This document shows positions 1-8,276 of a DNA stretch of 64,000 nt, piece after piece. The translations under genes and the position numbers were made by a program. The notes beneath the pieces are model-generated. The model ran no database searches. It was not told where the DNA came from and worked only from the letters and a program-made list of their open reading frames with translations. The stretch's first letter is position 1, and each line of letters begins with the position of its first letter. Source of the DNA: Variovorax sp. MHTC-1 (GTDB lineage Bacteria > Pseudomonadota > Gammaproteobacteria > Burkholderiales > Burkholderiaceae_C); contig NZ_RWKI01000008.1 in the NCBI RefSeq assembly GCF_003984645.1, positions 186,001 to 250,000 on the forward strand. The letters are read 5' to 3'.

Positions 1-399
1 GCCCTGCGCGTGGCGCAGAGCAGCGCGACGGCCCTGTCGCTGGCGCGCTTCCTGGAGAGCCACCCGGCGGTGGCGCGTGTCCACTACCCGATGCTCGAGT
101 CGCATTCGCAGCATGCATTGGCGCGCGCACATTTCGGCGCGGGCGCCTGGTTGCTGTCCTTCGAGCTGCAGGATCCGCAGGCCTGCATTCCGGTCATCAA
201 CCGGCTTCAGATTCCGATCAAGGCCACCGGCATGGGCGATACGCGCACCTTGATCATTCCGGTGGCGCCGACCATCTTCTGGGAGGCCGGCCCCGCGAGG
301 CGGGCCGAGATGGGCATCGCGGAGGGCCTGATCCGCGTCTCGGTCGGGCTCGAGCGCGAGAGCGACCTGGTCGCCGATTTCGCGGCGGCGCTGGCATGA
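1..399 (+). CDS. PLP-dependent cystathionine gamma-synthase family enzyme (C-terminal part)
   Basis: The reading frame is open from base 1, so the gene starts before the window; about 132 C-terminal residues are visible. They match the small C-terminal domain of the Cys/Met-metabolism PLP enzymes (cystathionine gamma-synthase, O-acylhomoserine sulfhydrylase, cystathionine lyase). The visible hallmarks are a segment ending in TRTLIIPVAPTIFW and a terminal stretch GLIRVSVGLE with the conserved arginine that binds the substrate carboxylate in this fold. The catalytic lysine lies upstream, outside the window. The exact reaction cannot be assigned from this part. Its stop overlaps the next start as ATGA, so the two are probably translationally coupled. 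Confidence 0.85.
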   Translation, partial: ALRVAQSSATALSLARFLESHPAVARVHYPMLESHSQHALARAHFGAGAWLLSFELQDPQACIPVINRLQIPIKATGMGDTRTLIIPVAPTIFWEAGPARRAEMGIAEGLIRVSVGLERESDLVADFAAALA

Positions 400-1385
400 G
401 CGGAGCCTGGGTTTCCCGCCTGCTTGCACTGGCTCTGGCGTGGCTATGTGCGGGCGCGACACTGGCCACGGCGGCCGACAAAGGCAGCGCCAAGCCCTTC
501 TGCCCGCCGCCGGCCGCCGTGCCCGACCTGTCGCCCGAGGCCATGCGGCGCGCGATGCAGCAGGCGGTCGACCGCGGCCTCCTGTGGCGCATCGAGAAGG
601 ACGGCCGCACATCCTGGCTCTACGGCACCATGCACCTGGGCAAGGCCGAGTGGATGGTGCCGGGGCCGCGCGTGCTGCGCGCGCTGATGCAGAGCGACAC
701 GCTGGCGCTCGAACTCGACCTGCTCGATCCGGCGACGCTGGCCGTCTTCAGCGCACCCGCCGATGCGGCCGCCAGCGCGCGCGTGCTCACGCCGGAACGG
801 CAGCGCCGCCTCGACCGGCAAGCCGCCGCCGCCTGCCTGCCCCAGGGCGCGCTGGCCCGGTTGCGGCCGATCCTGCAAGTGACGACCCTGTCGATGCTCG
901 CGGCACGCTCCGAGGGCCTGTATGGCGACTACGGCAGCGAGGCCTTCCTCGCGGGCCTGGCGCGCGCCCGCGGCAAGCCCATCGTCGCGCTCGAAACCGC
1001 GGCCGACCAGTTGAAGATGCTCAGCGGCGATTCCGAGGCGGAGGAGGGCGAGCAGATCGACCAGGCCCTCGACGAACTCGAGTCGGGCCGCACCGGCGCA
1101 TTGGCGGGCGAGCTGGCGCAGGCCTGGGCGCGCAACGACTGGCCCCGGCTCGACAGCTACACGCAGTGGTGCGACTGCGCGCGCACGCCCGCCGAACGGC
1201 GCGCGCTCAAGCGCCTGCTCGACGACCGCAACCCCGGGCTGGCCGACGGCATCGCGCGCCTGCATGCGCGGGGCCAGCGCGTGTTCGGCGCGGTCGGCGC
1301 GCTGCACATGGCCGGCCCCACCGGCCTGCCGGCGCTGCTGGCGGCGCGCGGCTTTCGCGTGACCGCGGTGGTGCCGGGCCCCTGA
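396..1385 (+). CDS. TraB/GumN family protein
   Basis: 329 residues. A hydrophobic N-terminus of about 26 residues ending near ATLATA looks like a signal peptide, so the product is probably periplasmic. The TraB/GumN family is marked by two GxxH-type motifs: here YGTMHLG sits near residue 76 and GALHMAG near residue 305, with a conserved acidic stretch (LALELDLLD) after the first motif. The fold is related to metal-dependent Tiki-type proteases, but the bacterial proteins have no settled function. The start overlaps the preceding stop by four bases. Identification of the family is solid; activity is unknown. Confidence 0.85.
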   Translation: MSGAWVSRLLALALAWLCAGATLATAADKGSAKPFCPPPAAVPDLSPEAMRRAMQQAVDRGLLWRIEKDGRTSWLYGTMHLGKAEWMVPGPRVLRALMQSDTLALELDLLDPATLAVFSAPADAAASARVLTPERQRRLDRQAAAACLPQGALARLRPILQVTTLSMLAARSEGLYGDYGSEAFLAGLARARGKPIVALETAADQLKMLSGDSEAEEGEQIDQALDELESGRTGALAGELAQAWARNDWPRLDSYTQWCDCARTPAERRALKRLLDDRNPGLADGIARLHARGQRVFGAVGALHMAGPTGLPALLAARGFRVTAVVPGP

Positions 1386-1414
1386 GCGCGGGACTGGCCG
1401 ATAATCGCCGCCTC

Positions 1415-1768
1415 ATGTCCTGCCTGCGCCACGCCCACCGACTCGGCCGCCTCGTGCTGCTGTGGTTCGCGCTGTCGCTGGGCGTGGCGGTCGCCTCGCC
1501 GATCGTGAATCCGCAGGCGGTGGAGCTGGTCTGCTCCAGCGCCGGCGCCGTCAAGATGGTCGTGCAGACCGACGACGGCACGCAGGAGCTGGGCGCGAGC
1601 CACATGGACTGCCCGCTGTGCATGCCGACCGGCGCGCCGCCGCCCACGGCGGCGGTCGCACTGCCGAGTCCTCTTCCGCTGGCCCACGCGGTCCAGCCCA
1701 TTCCGGCCGCGCGCATCGCCGCGGCCACCGCCGCGCCGCTGCCCGCGCGCGGGCCTCCAGCGCTCTGA
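1415..1768 (+). CDS. DUF2946 family protein, probably copper-related
   Basis: 117 residues starting at MSCLRHAHRL, with a hydrophobic segment at about 10-28 and a conserved HMDCPLCM cluster near residue 69. A His/Cys-x-x-Cys patch of this kind is the hallmark of DUF2946 proteins, small exported or membrane-anchored proteins often found beside TonB-dependent copper receptors and PCu(A)C chaperones. Both neighbours are present here (1872-4187 and 4216-4707), which supports a role in copper handling, although binding itself is inferred. The C-terminal third is Ala/Pro-rich and probably disordered. The frame is open far upstream; this ATG was chosen because it begins the hydrophobic leader. Confidence 0.7.
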   Translation: MSCLRHAHRLGRLVLLWFALSLGVAVASPIVNPQAVELVCSSAGAVKMVVQTDDGTQELGASHMDCPLCMPTGAPPPTAAVALPSPLPLAHAVQPIPAARIAAATAAPLPARGPPAL

Positions 1769-1840
1769 GCTTTTCTTCGAATCCGTAGCGCTGTGCGCCC
1801 CCGGCAAGGGCGCCCGCGCGCGAACTTCCTAGTCATGCAC

Positions 1841-1858
1841 CGGCGCCAAGCGGCGCCG
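1841..1858 (+). promoter_or_regulatory. Hairpin directly upstream of the TonB receptor ribosome binding site
   Basis: CGGCGCC, a four-base loop, and GGCGCCG form a perfect 7-bp GC hairpin that ends where the Shine-Dalgarno GAGGAG (1858-1863) begins. It could protect the 5' end or tune access to the site. No known riboswitch class is recognised. Confidence 0.35.
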
Positions 1859-1871
1859 AGGAGCGCTTTCC

Positions 1872-4187
1872 ATGAACAACAAAACCGTGCTGTCGCTCGC
1901 CTTGAGTGCGGCTTTTCCCTGGTTGGCCGCGCCCGTGCTGGCCCAGACCGCCGCGTCTGCGGATGACGCTCCCGAGCGCATCAAGTCGCTCGGCGTGGTG
2001 ACCGTCACCGGCGGCCGGCCGACCTCGCTGCCGACGCAGATTCCCACCACCATCGAGGGCGTGACGCGCGAGGAAATCGAGACCCGCATCAACGCCACCG
2101 ACAGCGAAGACGCGCTCAAATACCTGCCGAGCCTCCTGGTTCGCAAGCGCTACATCGGCGACTACAACCACGCGATCCTGTCCACGCGCGCGTCGGGCAC
2201 CGGCAACAGCGCGCGGTCGGCGGTGTATGCCGACGGCATCCTGCTGTCGAACTACCTCGGCAACGGCATCGCCAACGGCACCAACTACGCGCCGCGCTGG
2301 GGCCTGGTCACGCCCGAGGAGATCGAGCGCGTGGACGTGATGTACGGTCCGTTCTCGGCCGCCTACCCGGGCAACTCGGCGGGCGCAGTGGTCGACTACG
2401 TGACGCGCATGCCGACGAAGCTGGAGGCGCACGTCAAGGCCGGCTATTCGTCGCAGCCGAACGACCTGTACAACACCCGCCGGACCTTCAACAGCTGGCA
2501 GACCAGCGCCTCGCTCGGCAGCAAGAGCGGCGACTGGTCCTGGTGGATCGATCTGAACCGCACCGACAGCCACGGCCAGCCGCTGACTTTCGCCACTGCC
2601 ACCGTGGCTTCCGGCGCCGTGAGCCGCAGCGGCACGCCGGTGGCCGGCTTCGTGCCCGGCCTGAACACCACCAACACGCCGTGGTACATCCTCGGCACGG
2701 GCACGGCGTACCACACGGTGCAGGACCACGCGAAGCTCAAGCTGGCCTACGACATCTCACCGACCCTGCGCGCCACCTACACCCTGGGCTGGTGGCAGAA
2801 CAGCGCCGAGGGCCGGCCCGACAGCTACCTGCGCAACGCGGCTGGCCAGCCGGTGTACAGCGGCGCAGTCAACATCGGCGGCCGCAGCTACATGCTGGCG
2901 CCCACCGCCTTCCCGCTTACCGACGACAGCCAAACGCACGTGATGCACGGGTTCTCGGTCAAGAGCAACACGCGGGGCGAGTGGGACTGGGAAGTTGCAG
3001 CGAGCCTGTACGACTACGCCAAGGACAAGCAACGCGCGCCGACGGTGGCGCTGCCGTTCGCGGCCATCGGTGGCGCCGGCACGCTGCAGGATCAGGACGG
3101 CACCGGCTGGAACACGCTGGCGGCCAAGGGTACGTGGCGGCCGCAGGGCGTGGCCGGCGCTCACATCGTCGACTTCGGCGTCGGCCGCGATGCCTACCAG
3201 TTGCGGATCCTGAAGACGAACGTCCTGGGCAGTTGGCAGGATGGCGCGCCGTTCTCGCCGTTGAGCAAGGTCGAAGGCCGCAGCGAAACCTTCAGCGCCT
3301 GGGCGCAGGACACCTGGTCCTTCGCGCCGAAGTGGAAGGCGGTGCTCGGCCTGCGCTACGAGGACTGGAAGGCGACGGACGGCCTCACTGCCGCGGCGAC
3401 CGGGTTTCAGTCTTATGCAAAGCGTGGCGAATCGAACCTCTCGCCCAAAGCCGCATTGGCGTATCAGCTGAGCGCGGATACGGTGCTCAAGGCTTCGCTG
3501 GGCCGCGCGGTGCGCTTTCCCACCGTCGGCGAACTCTACGGCGCAACCTCGGGCGGTGCGCTGTCCTTCGTCAACGACCCGAATCTCGAGCCCGAGAAGT
3601 CATGGACCGGCGAGCTCTCGGCCGAGAAGGATCTGGGCAGCGGCCTGGCGCGCGCCACGCTGTTCCACGAGACCACGCGCGACGCGCTCTACAACCAGCT
3701 CATCTCCGGCTCCACGGTCTCGCGCGTGCAGAACGTCGACAAGGTGCGCACCGCCGGCATGGAGCTCGCCTATACCGGCCAGGACGTATTCGTGAAGGGT
3801 GTCGACCTCGGTGCCAGCCTGACCTACGCCGACTCGAAGATCGTGGCCAACGCCGCCTTGCCGGCCAGCGTCGGCAAACGGCAGCCGCGCGTGCCGCGTT
3901 GGCGCTCCACGGTCTACGCCACCTACAAGCCCGATGCGCGCTGGGCCTTCACCGTGGCCGCGCGCTACAGCGGGCGGCAATACTCGAACCTGGACAACAG
4001 CGACGTCAACGCTTTCGCCTACTTCGGCGCCAGCAAGTACTTCACGGTCGACCTGCGCGTGCGCTATCAGATCGACAAGCGCTGGTCGGCCGCCTTCGGT
4101 ATCGACAACGCCAACAACTACCAGTACTGGAACTTTCACCCCTACCCGCAGCGCACCTACAGCGCTGAACTCCGATTCGACCTGTAG
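1872..4187 (+). CDS. TonB-dependent outer membrane receptor, possibly for copper
   Basis: 771 residues. A signal peptide runs to about residue 24 (ending PVLAQ). The N-terminal plug domain (about 40-165) contains the typical IERVDVMYGPFSAAYPGNSAG motif region, and the rest is the 22-strand beta-barrel, ending SAELRFDL. Such receptors import scarce ligands across the outer membrane using energy from TonB-ExbB-ExbD. The ligand is not readable from the sequence, but a DUF2946 gene just upstream and a PCu(A)C chaperone 28 bases downstream point to copper or a copper chelate rather than a siderophore. The start is fixed by GAGGAG eight bases upstream. It is probably one operon from 1415 to 4707. 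Confidence 0.85.
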   Translation: MNNKTVLSLALSAAFPWLAAPVLAQTAASADDAPERIKSLGVVTVTGGRPTSLPTQIPTTIEGVTREEIETRINATDSEDALKYLPSLLVRKRYIGDYNHAILSTRASGTGNSARSAVYADGILLSNYLGNGIANGTNYAPRWGLVTPEEIERVDVMYGPFSAAYPGNSAGAVVDYVTRMPTKLEAHVKAGYSSQPNDLYNTRRTFNSWQTSASLGSKSGDWSWWIDLNRTDSHGQPLTFATATVASGAVSRSGTPVAGFVPGLNTTNTPWYILGTGTAYHTVQDHAKLKLAYDISPTLRATYTLGWWQNSAEGRPDSYLRNAAGQPVYSGAVNIGGRSYMLAPTAFPLTDDSQTHVMHGFSVKSNTRGEWDWEVAASLYDYAKDKQRAPTVALPFAAIGGAGTLQDQDGTGWNTLAAKGTWRPQGVAGAHIVDFGVGRDAYQLRILKTNVLGSWQDGAPFSPLSKVEGRSETFSAWAQDTWSFAPKWKAVLGLRYEDWKATDGLTAAATGFQSYAKRGESNLSPKAALAYQLSADTVLKASLGRAVRFPTVGELYGATSGGALSFVNDPNLEPEKSWTGELSAEKDLGSGLARATLFHETTRDALYNQLISGSTVSRVQNVDKVRTAGMELAYTGQDVFVKGVDLGASLTYADSKIVANAALPASVGKRQPRVPRWRSTVYATYKPDARWAFTVAARYSGRQYSNLDNSDVNAFAYFGASKYFTVDLRVRYQIDKRWSAAFGIDNANNYQYWNFHPYPQRTYSAELRFDL

Positions 4188-4215
4188 CTCACACTCTCCA
4201 TCAAGGACCTCTCCC

Positions 4216-4707
4216 ATGAAGCATTCGAAGACCCTGCTCAAGACCCTGGCGCTCAGCGCCGCACTGGCCGGCGCCGCCGGCGCCTTCTCCCAGACACCCG
4301 CCGCCGTCCAGGTGCGCGACGCCTGGGTGCGCCAATCGGTGCCCGGCCAGAGCGGGACCGGCGCTTTCATGAAGCTCACCGCGCCGGCCGGCGCGCGGCT
4401 GGTCGGCGTCTCGACGCCCGCGGCCGGTGTCGCGGAAGTCCACGAAATGAAGATGGATGGCGACACGATGCGCATGCGCGCGGTGCCGGGCCTCGATCTG
4501 CCGGCCGGCAAGACCGTCGAGCTCAAGCCCGGCGGCTACCACCTGATGCTGATGGACCTGAAGCAGCCGCTGGCCAAGGGCGCCAGCGTGCCCGTGACGC
4601 TGCGCTTCGAGGACGCCAAGGGCCAGTCGAGCACGCTGGAACTCAAGCTGCCGGTGGGCGCGCCGGCCGGTGGCGCGGCGGCGCCGGCGCACAACCACAA
4701 GCACTGA
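4216..4707 (+). CDS. Periplasmic copper chaperone PCu(A)C family
   Basis: 163 residues. A signal peptide to about residue 25 (ending GAFSQ) is followed by the PCu(A)C (DUF461) cupredoxin-like domain. The copper ligands of the family, His and Met residues in an H(M)x10Mx21HxM arrangement, are visible in VHEMKMDGDTMRMRAV and, about twenty residues later, GGYHLMLMDL. The C-terminus ends HNHKH, an extra histidine-rich tail that may also bind metal. In this family the protein delivers Cu(I) to the CuA or CuB sites of cytochrome oxidases. Position directly after the TonB receptor suggests that imported copper is handed to this protein. Confidence 0.9.
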   Translation: MKHSKTLLKTLALSAALAGAAGAFSQTPAAVQVRDAWVRQSVPGQSGTGAFMKLTAPAGARLVGVSTPAAGVAEVHEMKMDGDTMRMRAVPGLDLPAGKTVELKPGGYHLMLMDLKQPLAKGASVPVTLRFEDAKGQSSTLELKLPVGAPAGGAAAPAHNHKH

Positions 4708-4791
4708 GCTTTGGCGCATACCCGCGCGACAAAAGCGCATGCCCTTGGAGTAAGCTGCCCGGACAAGAACCACTCTCCAGGAGACCTCCCC

Positions 4792-5556
4792 ATGAGCGAC
4801 GCGAGCAAGCCTTTCGCCTTCAGCCAGTTCGTCCCGGGCTTCGACTTCCTGCAGAGCCTCGCAGGCGGTGCAGCGGGCAGCGCGAGCACGGTGCCCGGCA
4901 TGCCGAGCCTGTCGAATTGGGTGGCGCCGACCTTGAGCGTCGAGGAGGTCGACAAGCGCATCCAGGAACTCAAGACCGTGCAGTACTGGCTGGAGCAGAA
5001 CGGCCATGCGCTCAAGGCCACCATCCAGGCGCTGGAGGTGCAGAAGATGACGCTCTCTACGCTGCGCGGCATGAACGTGCGCATGGAAGATCTGGCCAAC
5101 GCCTTCACGCGCCAGGCCACGGCGCCGGCCGCCGCAGCGCCGGCCCCGCCGCCTGCGCCGGAGCCGGCTGATGAACCCGAGGACGAACCCGAAGACGTCG
5201 AAGCCGAGGCGCCGGTCGCTGCGGCGAAGCGCAACGGACCCGGCAAGACATCGGCGACTGGCGCGGCCGCGTCGGACGCCGCGGGCGGCGTGGTCGATCC
5301 GCTGCAGTGGTGGGGCGCGCTCACGCAGCAGTTCCAGCAGATCGCCAGCTCGGCCTTGCAGGACGCGTCCCAGCTGAAAATGCCGGATATGGCCAAGCCG
5401 CTCGCCGATGCGGTCGACGAGGCGATGGGCACCGCATCGGGCAAGAAGCCGGCACGAAAGACGGCCGCGGCCGCCACGAAGAAGAAGGTGCCGGCTGCGA
5501 CCGGCGCGGCCAGAAAAACCACGGCGCCGGCGCGCAAGCGAGCGCGCGGACGCTGA
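4792..5556 (+). CDS. phaM: PhaM-type polyhydroxyalkanoate granule regulatory protein
   Basis: 254 residues starting MSDASKPFAF after a good Shine-Dalgarno (CAGGAG); the upstream in-frame ATG at 4711 lacks one. The layout is that of PhaM of Ralstonia/Cupriavidus. There is a conserved N-terminal region to about residue 110, with the DKRIQELKTVQYWLEQN stretch shared by this family. A Pro/Ala/Glu-rich linker follows (about 110-150). The C-terminus is Lys/Ala-rich with PARKTAAAA and KKK repeats resembling histone H1 PAKKA motifs. Known PhaM activates PHA synthase PhaC and tethers PHB granules to DNA. No pha synthase gene is nearby, so the link rests on the protein itself. Confidence 0.75.
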   Translation: MSDASKPFAFSQFVPGFDFLQSLAGGAAGSASTVPGMPSLSNWVAPTLSVEEVDKRIQELKTVQYWLEQNGHALKATIQALEVQKMTLSTLRGMNVRMEDLANAFTRQATAPAAAAPAPPPAPEPADEPEDEPEDVEAEAPVAAAKRNGPGKTSATGAAASDAAGGVVDPLQWWGALTQQFQQIASSALQDASQLKMPDMAKPLADAVDEAMGTASGKKPARKTAAAATKKKVPAATGAARKTTAPARKRARGR

Positions 5557-5591
5557 ACTCCACCACTCAACCCCGCCAGAGAGCCGAGTCC

Positions 5592-6860
5592 ATGAAGCTG
5601 TTTCCCTCCGGGCACGCCACCCATCCGCAATGGCGCATGGCGGCCGGGCTCGTGCTGGCCCAATTGCGGGCGCAGATGGCGCTGCCCGACTACGCACGTT
5701 CGCCCACGCTGGGCCTGCTCTACATCACCGACCACTACGCGGAGGATGCGCAGGAAATCCTCGACCATCTCGGGGCCGAGCTGCCCGAGATCACAGATTG
5801 GTCGGGCACCGTGGGCATCGGCGTCTCGGCCAACAACGCCGAGTACTTCGACGAACCGGCACTCAGCGTGATGCTGTGCCAGCTGCCTAGCGACCAGTAC
5901 CGCGTGTTCTCGGGCGTGGCGCCGCTCGCCGGCACCGAGATGAGCGGCTTCGCGGCGCACACGGCGCTGGTGCATGCCGACCCGGCCACGCCCGAACTCG
6001 CCGAGCTGATCGCCGAGATGGCGGGCCGTACCGACACCGGCTACCTGTTCGGTGGCCTTTCCTCCGGCCGCGCCGGCTCGCTGCAGTTCGCCATCGGCGG
6101 CAACGGCAACATCCGCGGCCACGGCGCCGCGGGCGGCGTGTTCTCGGGCGGACTCTCCGGCGTGGTGTTCGGCGAAGGCGTGCGCGTGGTGTCCCGCGTC
6201 ACCCAGGGCTGCCAGCCGGTGTCGCGCGAGCGCGTGATCACCGAGGCCGACGGCAACCTGCTGCTGAAGCTCGATGGCGAACCTGCGCTCGACGTGCTGC
6301 TGGCCGAGCTCGGCGTTTCGCTGGAAGCGCCGCAGGAGGCGATCGATGCCGTGCGCGCCACGCTGGTCGGCCTGGTCGATGCGGGCAGCGACAGCATCCG
6401 CCGCACCGGCGATCTCGGCAACGATGTGCTGGTGCGCCACATCATCGGCCTCGACCCCACGCGTCGCGGCGTCGCGATCGCCGACACGGCCGAAGCCGGC
6501 ATGCGCATGACCTTCTGCCGCCGCAACGCGCAGGCCGCGCGCGCCGACCTGATGCGGGTGTGCGCCGAGGTCCGCGAAGAACTCGAACCGCAGGAGCAGA
6601 CGCTCGCCACCGCGCGCGCCGTCGCGGCCGGCGAAGCCGAGGCCGCGCCCCATCCGGCGCGCCGCATCGCCGGTGCGGTGTACGTCAGCTGCTCGGGCCG
6701 TGGCGGCCCGCATTTCGGTGCGCCCGGGGCCGAGCTGCAGATCGTGCGCCATGCGCTCGGCGACGTGCCGCTGGTCGGCTTCTTCGCCGCCGGCGAGATC
6801 GCGCGCCATCATCTCTACGGCTACACGGGCGTGCTCACCGTGTTCGCCGCCGACGACTGA
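5592..6860 (+). CDS. FIST domain protein
   Basis: 422 residues starting MKLFPSGHAT. The N-terminal half (about 30-210) resembles the FIST N domain with GLLYITDHYAED and a glycine-rich segment (GGLSSGRAGS), and the C-terminal half (about 220-415) the FIST C domain, with a YVSCSGRGG stretch near residue 360 and GFFAAGEIA near the end. FIST domains are predicted intracellular ligand sensors, usually coupled to signal transduction proteins; no such partner is adjacent. The protein has no membrane segment or signal peptide. Ligand and role are unknown. Confidence 0.8.
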   Translation: MKLFPSGHATHPQWRMAAGLVLAQLRAQMALPDYARSPTLGLLYITDHYAEDAQEILDHLGAELPEITDWSGTVGIGVSANNAEYFDEPALSVMLCQLPSDQYRVFSGVAPLAGTEMSGFAAHTALVHADPATPELAELIAEMAGRTDTGYLFGGLSSGRAGSLQFAIGGNGNIRGHGAAGGVFSGGLSGVVFGEGVRVVSRVTQGCQPVSRERVITEADGNLLLKLDGEPALDVLLAELGVSLEAPQEAIDAVRATLVGLVDAGSDSIRRTGDLGNDVLVRHIIGLDPTRRGVAIADTAEAGMRMTFCRRNAQAARADLMRVCAEVREELEPQEQTLATARAVAAGEAEAAPHPARRIAGAVYVSCSGRGGPHFGAPGAELQIVRHALGDVPLVGFFAAGEIARHHLYGYTGVLTVFAADD

Positions 6861-6870
6861 ACGGCCGGAC

Positions 6871-8052
6871 TCAGGCGGCGGAGCGCAGAAAGCGTTCGGC
6901 CAGCAAAACCCAGTAGGCCGAGCCGATGGCGATGTTGTCGTCGTTGAAGTCGTAGCCCGGGTTGTGCACCATGCACGCGCCGTGGCTGTCGCCCTCGCCG
7001 TTGCCGATCAGCAGGTAGCTGCCGGGCACGCGCTCGAGCATGAAGGCGAAGTCCTCGCTGCCGGGCAGCGCGGGGCCCTGCAGCGTGACCCGATCGGCGC
7101 CGAGCAGCTCGAGCGCCACTTCGCGCGCAAACGCGGTTTCCTCGGGCGTGTTGACCAGCACCGCATAGCCGGGCCGCCAGTCGATCTGCGCCTCGACGCC
7201 GAAGCTCTGGGCCTGCGCCGCGACGAGCGCCTTGATGCGCTCTTCGAGCCTGCTGCGCACTTCGCGGTCGAGCGCGCGCACGCTGATCTCCAGCACCGCG
7301 CTCTGCGGAATCACATTGTTGGCCTTGCCGGCATGGATGGCTCCGACCGTGACCACGGCCATCTGCAGCGGGTCGATGTTGCGCGACACCACGGTCTGCA
7401 GCGCCATCACGATGCTGGCCGCTGCCACGATGGGATCGGCCGCCCGGTGCGGCATGGCGCCGTGGCCGCCGATGCCGGCGAGCGTGACGGTGGCGTAGTC
7501 CGACGAGGCCATCGCCGGGCCTTCGCGCAGCGCCAGCCTGCCTTGCGGCAAGCCGGGCATGTTGTGCATCGCAAAGATCGCATCGCATGGGTACTTGTCG
7601 AAGAGGCCATCCTCCATCATCCGCAGCGCGCCGCCGCCGCCCTCCTCGGCCGGCTGGAAAATCAGGTTCAGCGTGCCTTCGAAGCGCCCGCGCTCGGCCA
7701 GATGGTGCGCGGCCGCCAGCAGCATCGCCGTGTGGCCGTCATGGCCGCAGGCGTGCATCACGCCGGCATGGCTGCTCGCGTAGGCCAGGCCGGTGGCTTC
7801 GTCGATCGGTAAGGCATCCATGTCGGCGCGCAGGCCGAGGCGCCGCGCTCCCTTGCCGCGCACCAGCCGGCCCACCACGCCGGTGCCGCCGAGGCCGCGC
7901 TCGACCTCGTAGCCCCAGCCTGCCAGCTTCGCCGCGACCAGCGCCGAGGTGCGGTGCTCGTCGAAGGCCATTTCGGGATGCTGGTGGATGTCGCGCCTGA
8001 GGCCGATGAATTCGCCGGCCTGCGCATGCAGTTGTTCGAGGAGTGTGCTCAC
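6871..8052 (-). CDS. M20 family amidohydrolase (hippurate hydrolase-like)
   Basis: 393 residues with a GTG start. Metal-binding residues of the M20D peptidase/aminoacylase group are visible: the RADMDALPI stretch, HACGHDGHTAMLL near 106-118, and PAEEGGGG near 139. These enzymes cleave N-acyl amino acids (for example hippurate to benzoate and glycine) or related amides. The start overlaps the stop of the preceding Bug remnant (TAGTG). The gene lies 225 bases after the riboswitch-controlled dadA on the same strand, so it may be expressed from the glycine-responsive leader, which would fit a glycine-releasing hydrolase. The substrate is inferred only from the family. Confidence 0.85.
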   Translation of the reverse strand: MSTLLEQLHAQAGEFIGLRRDIHQHPEMAFDEHRTSALVAAKLAGWGYEVERGLGGTGVVGRLVRGKGARRLGLRADMDALPIDEATGLAYASSHAGVMHACGHDGHTAMLLAAAHHLAERGRFEGTLNLIFQPAEEGGGGALRMMEDGLFDKYPCDAIFAMHNMPGLPQGRLALREGPAMASSDYATVTLAGIGGHGAMPHRAADPIVAAASIVMALQTVVSRNIDPLQMAVVTVGAIHAGKANNVIPQSAVLEISVRALDREVRSRLEERIKALVAAQAQSFGVEAQIDWRPGYAVLVNTPEETAFAREVALELLGADRVTLQGPALPGSEDFAFMLERVPGSYLLIGNGEGDSHGACMVHNPGYDFNDDNIAIGSAYWVLLAERFLRSAA

Positions 8053-8258
8053 TAAGTAACCTCCGTGCTCTGCACTGTGATGCGAGCCCCTTCGGGCGGC
8101 CGGGCGGGGCTCATGAGGCCAGCATACTGCGGCTGCAGCTTGATCGACTTCGCGATGCTGCGGTAGCGCGCCGTTTCGGCCCCGAAGAACTTCGCCGATT
8201 CGGCCAGCGACATCGGCGCCGAAGCCAGCTGCGTCTGCGCCGCGCGCTGGGAGCGCAC
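8052..8258 (-). pseudogene. C-terminal remnant of a Bug/TctC-type tricarboxylate transporter binding protein
   Basis: About 68 codons lie between dadA and the M20 gene. The stretch APMSLAESAKFFGAETARYR followed by SIAKSIKLQPQ resembles the last part of Bug-family periplasmic binding proteins (roughly 300 residues when intact), but there is no signal peptide or ligand-binding body and no ribosome binding site. It then runs on into about 20 unrelated residues. The likely history is a deletion that fused the tail of a former Bug gene to the region behind dadA. The one-base overlap with the M20 start suggests the two were once coupled. Confidence 0.5.
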
Positions 8259-8276
8259 GGCCGGGCGATTGAAGGA

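Noticed and set aside
4536-6812. Minus-strand 758-codon frame opposite PhaM and the FIST gene
   Set aside because: Low-complexity composition with no motifs; plus-strand genes have ribosome binding sites and conserved domains.
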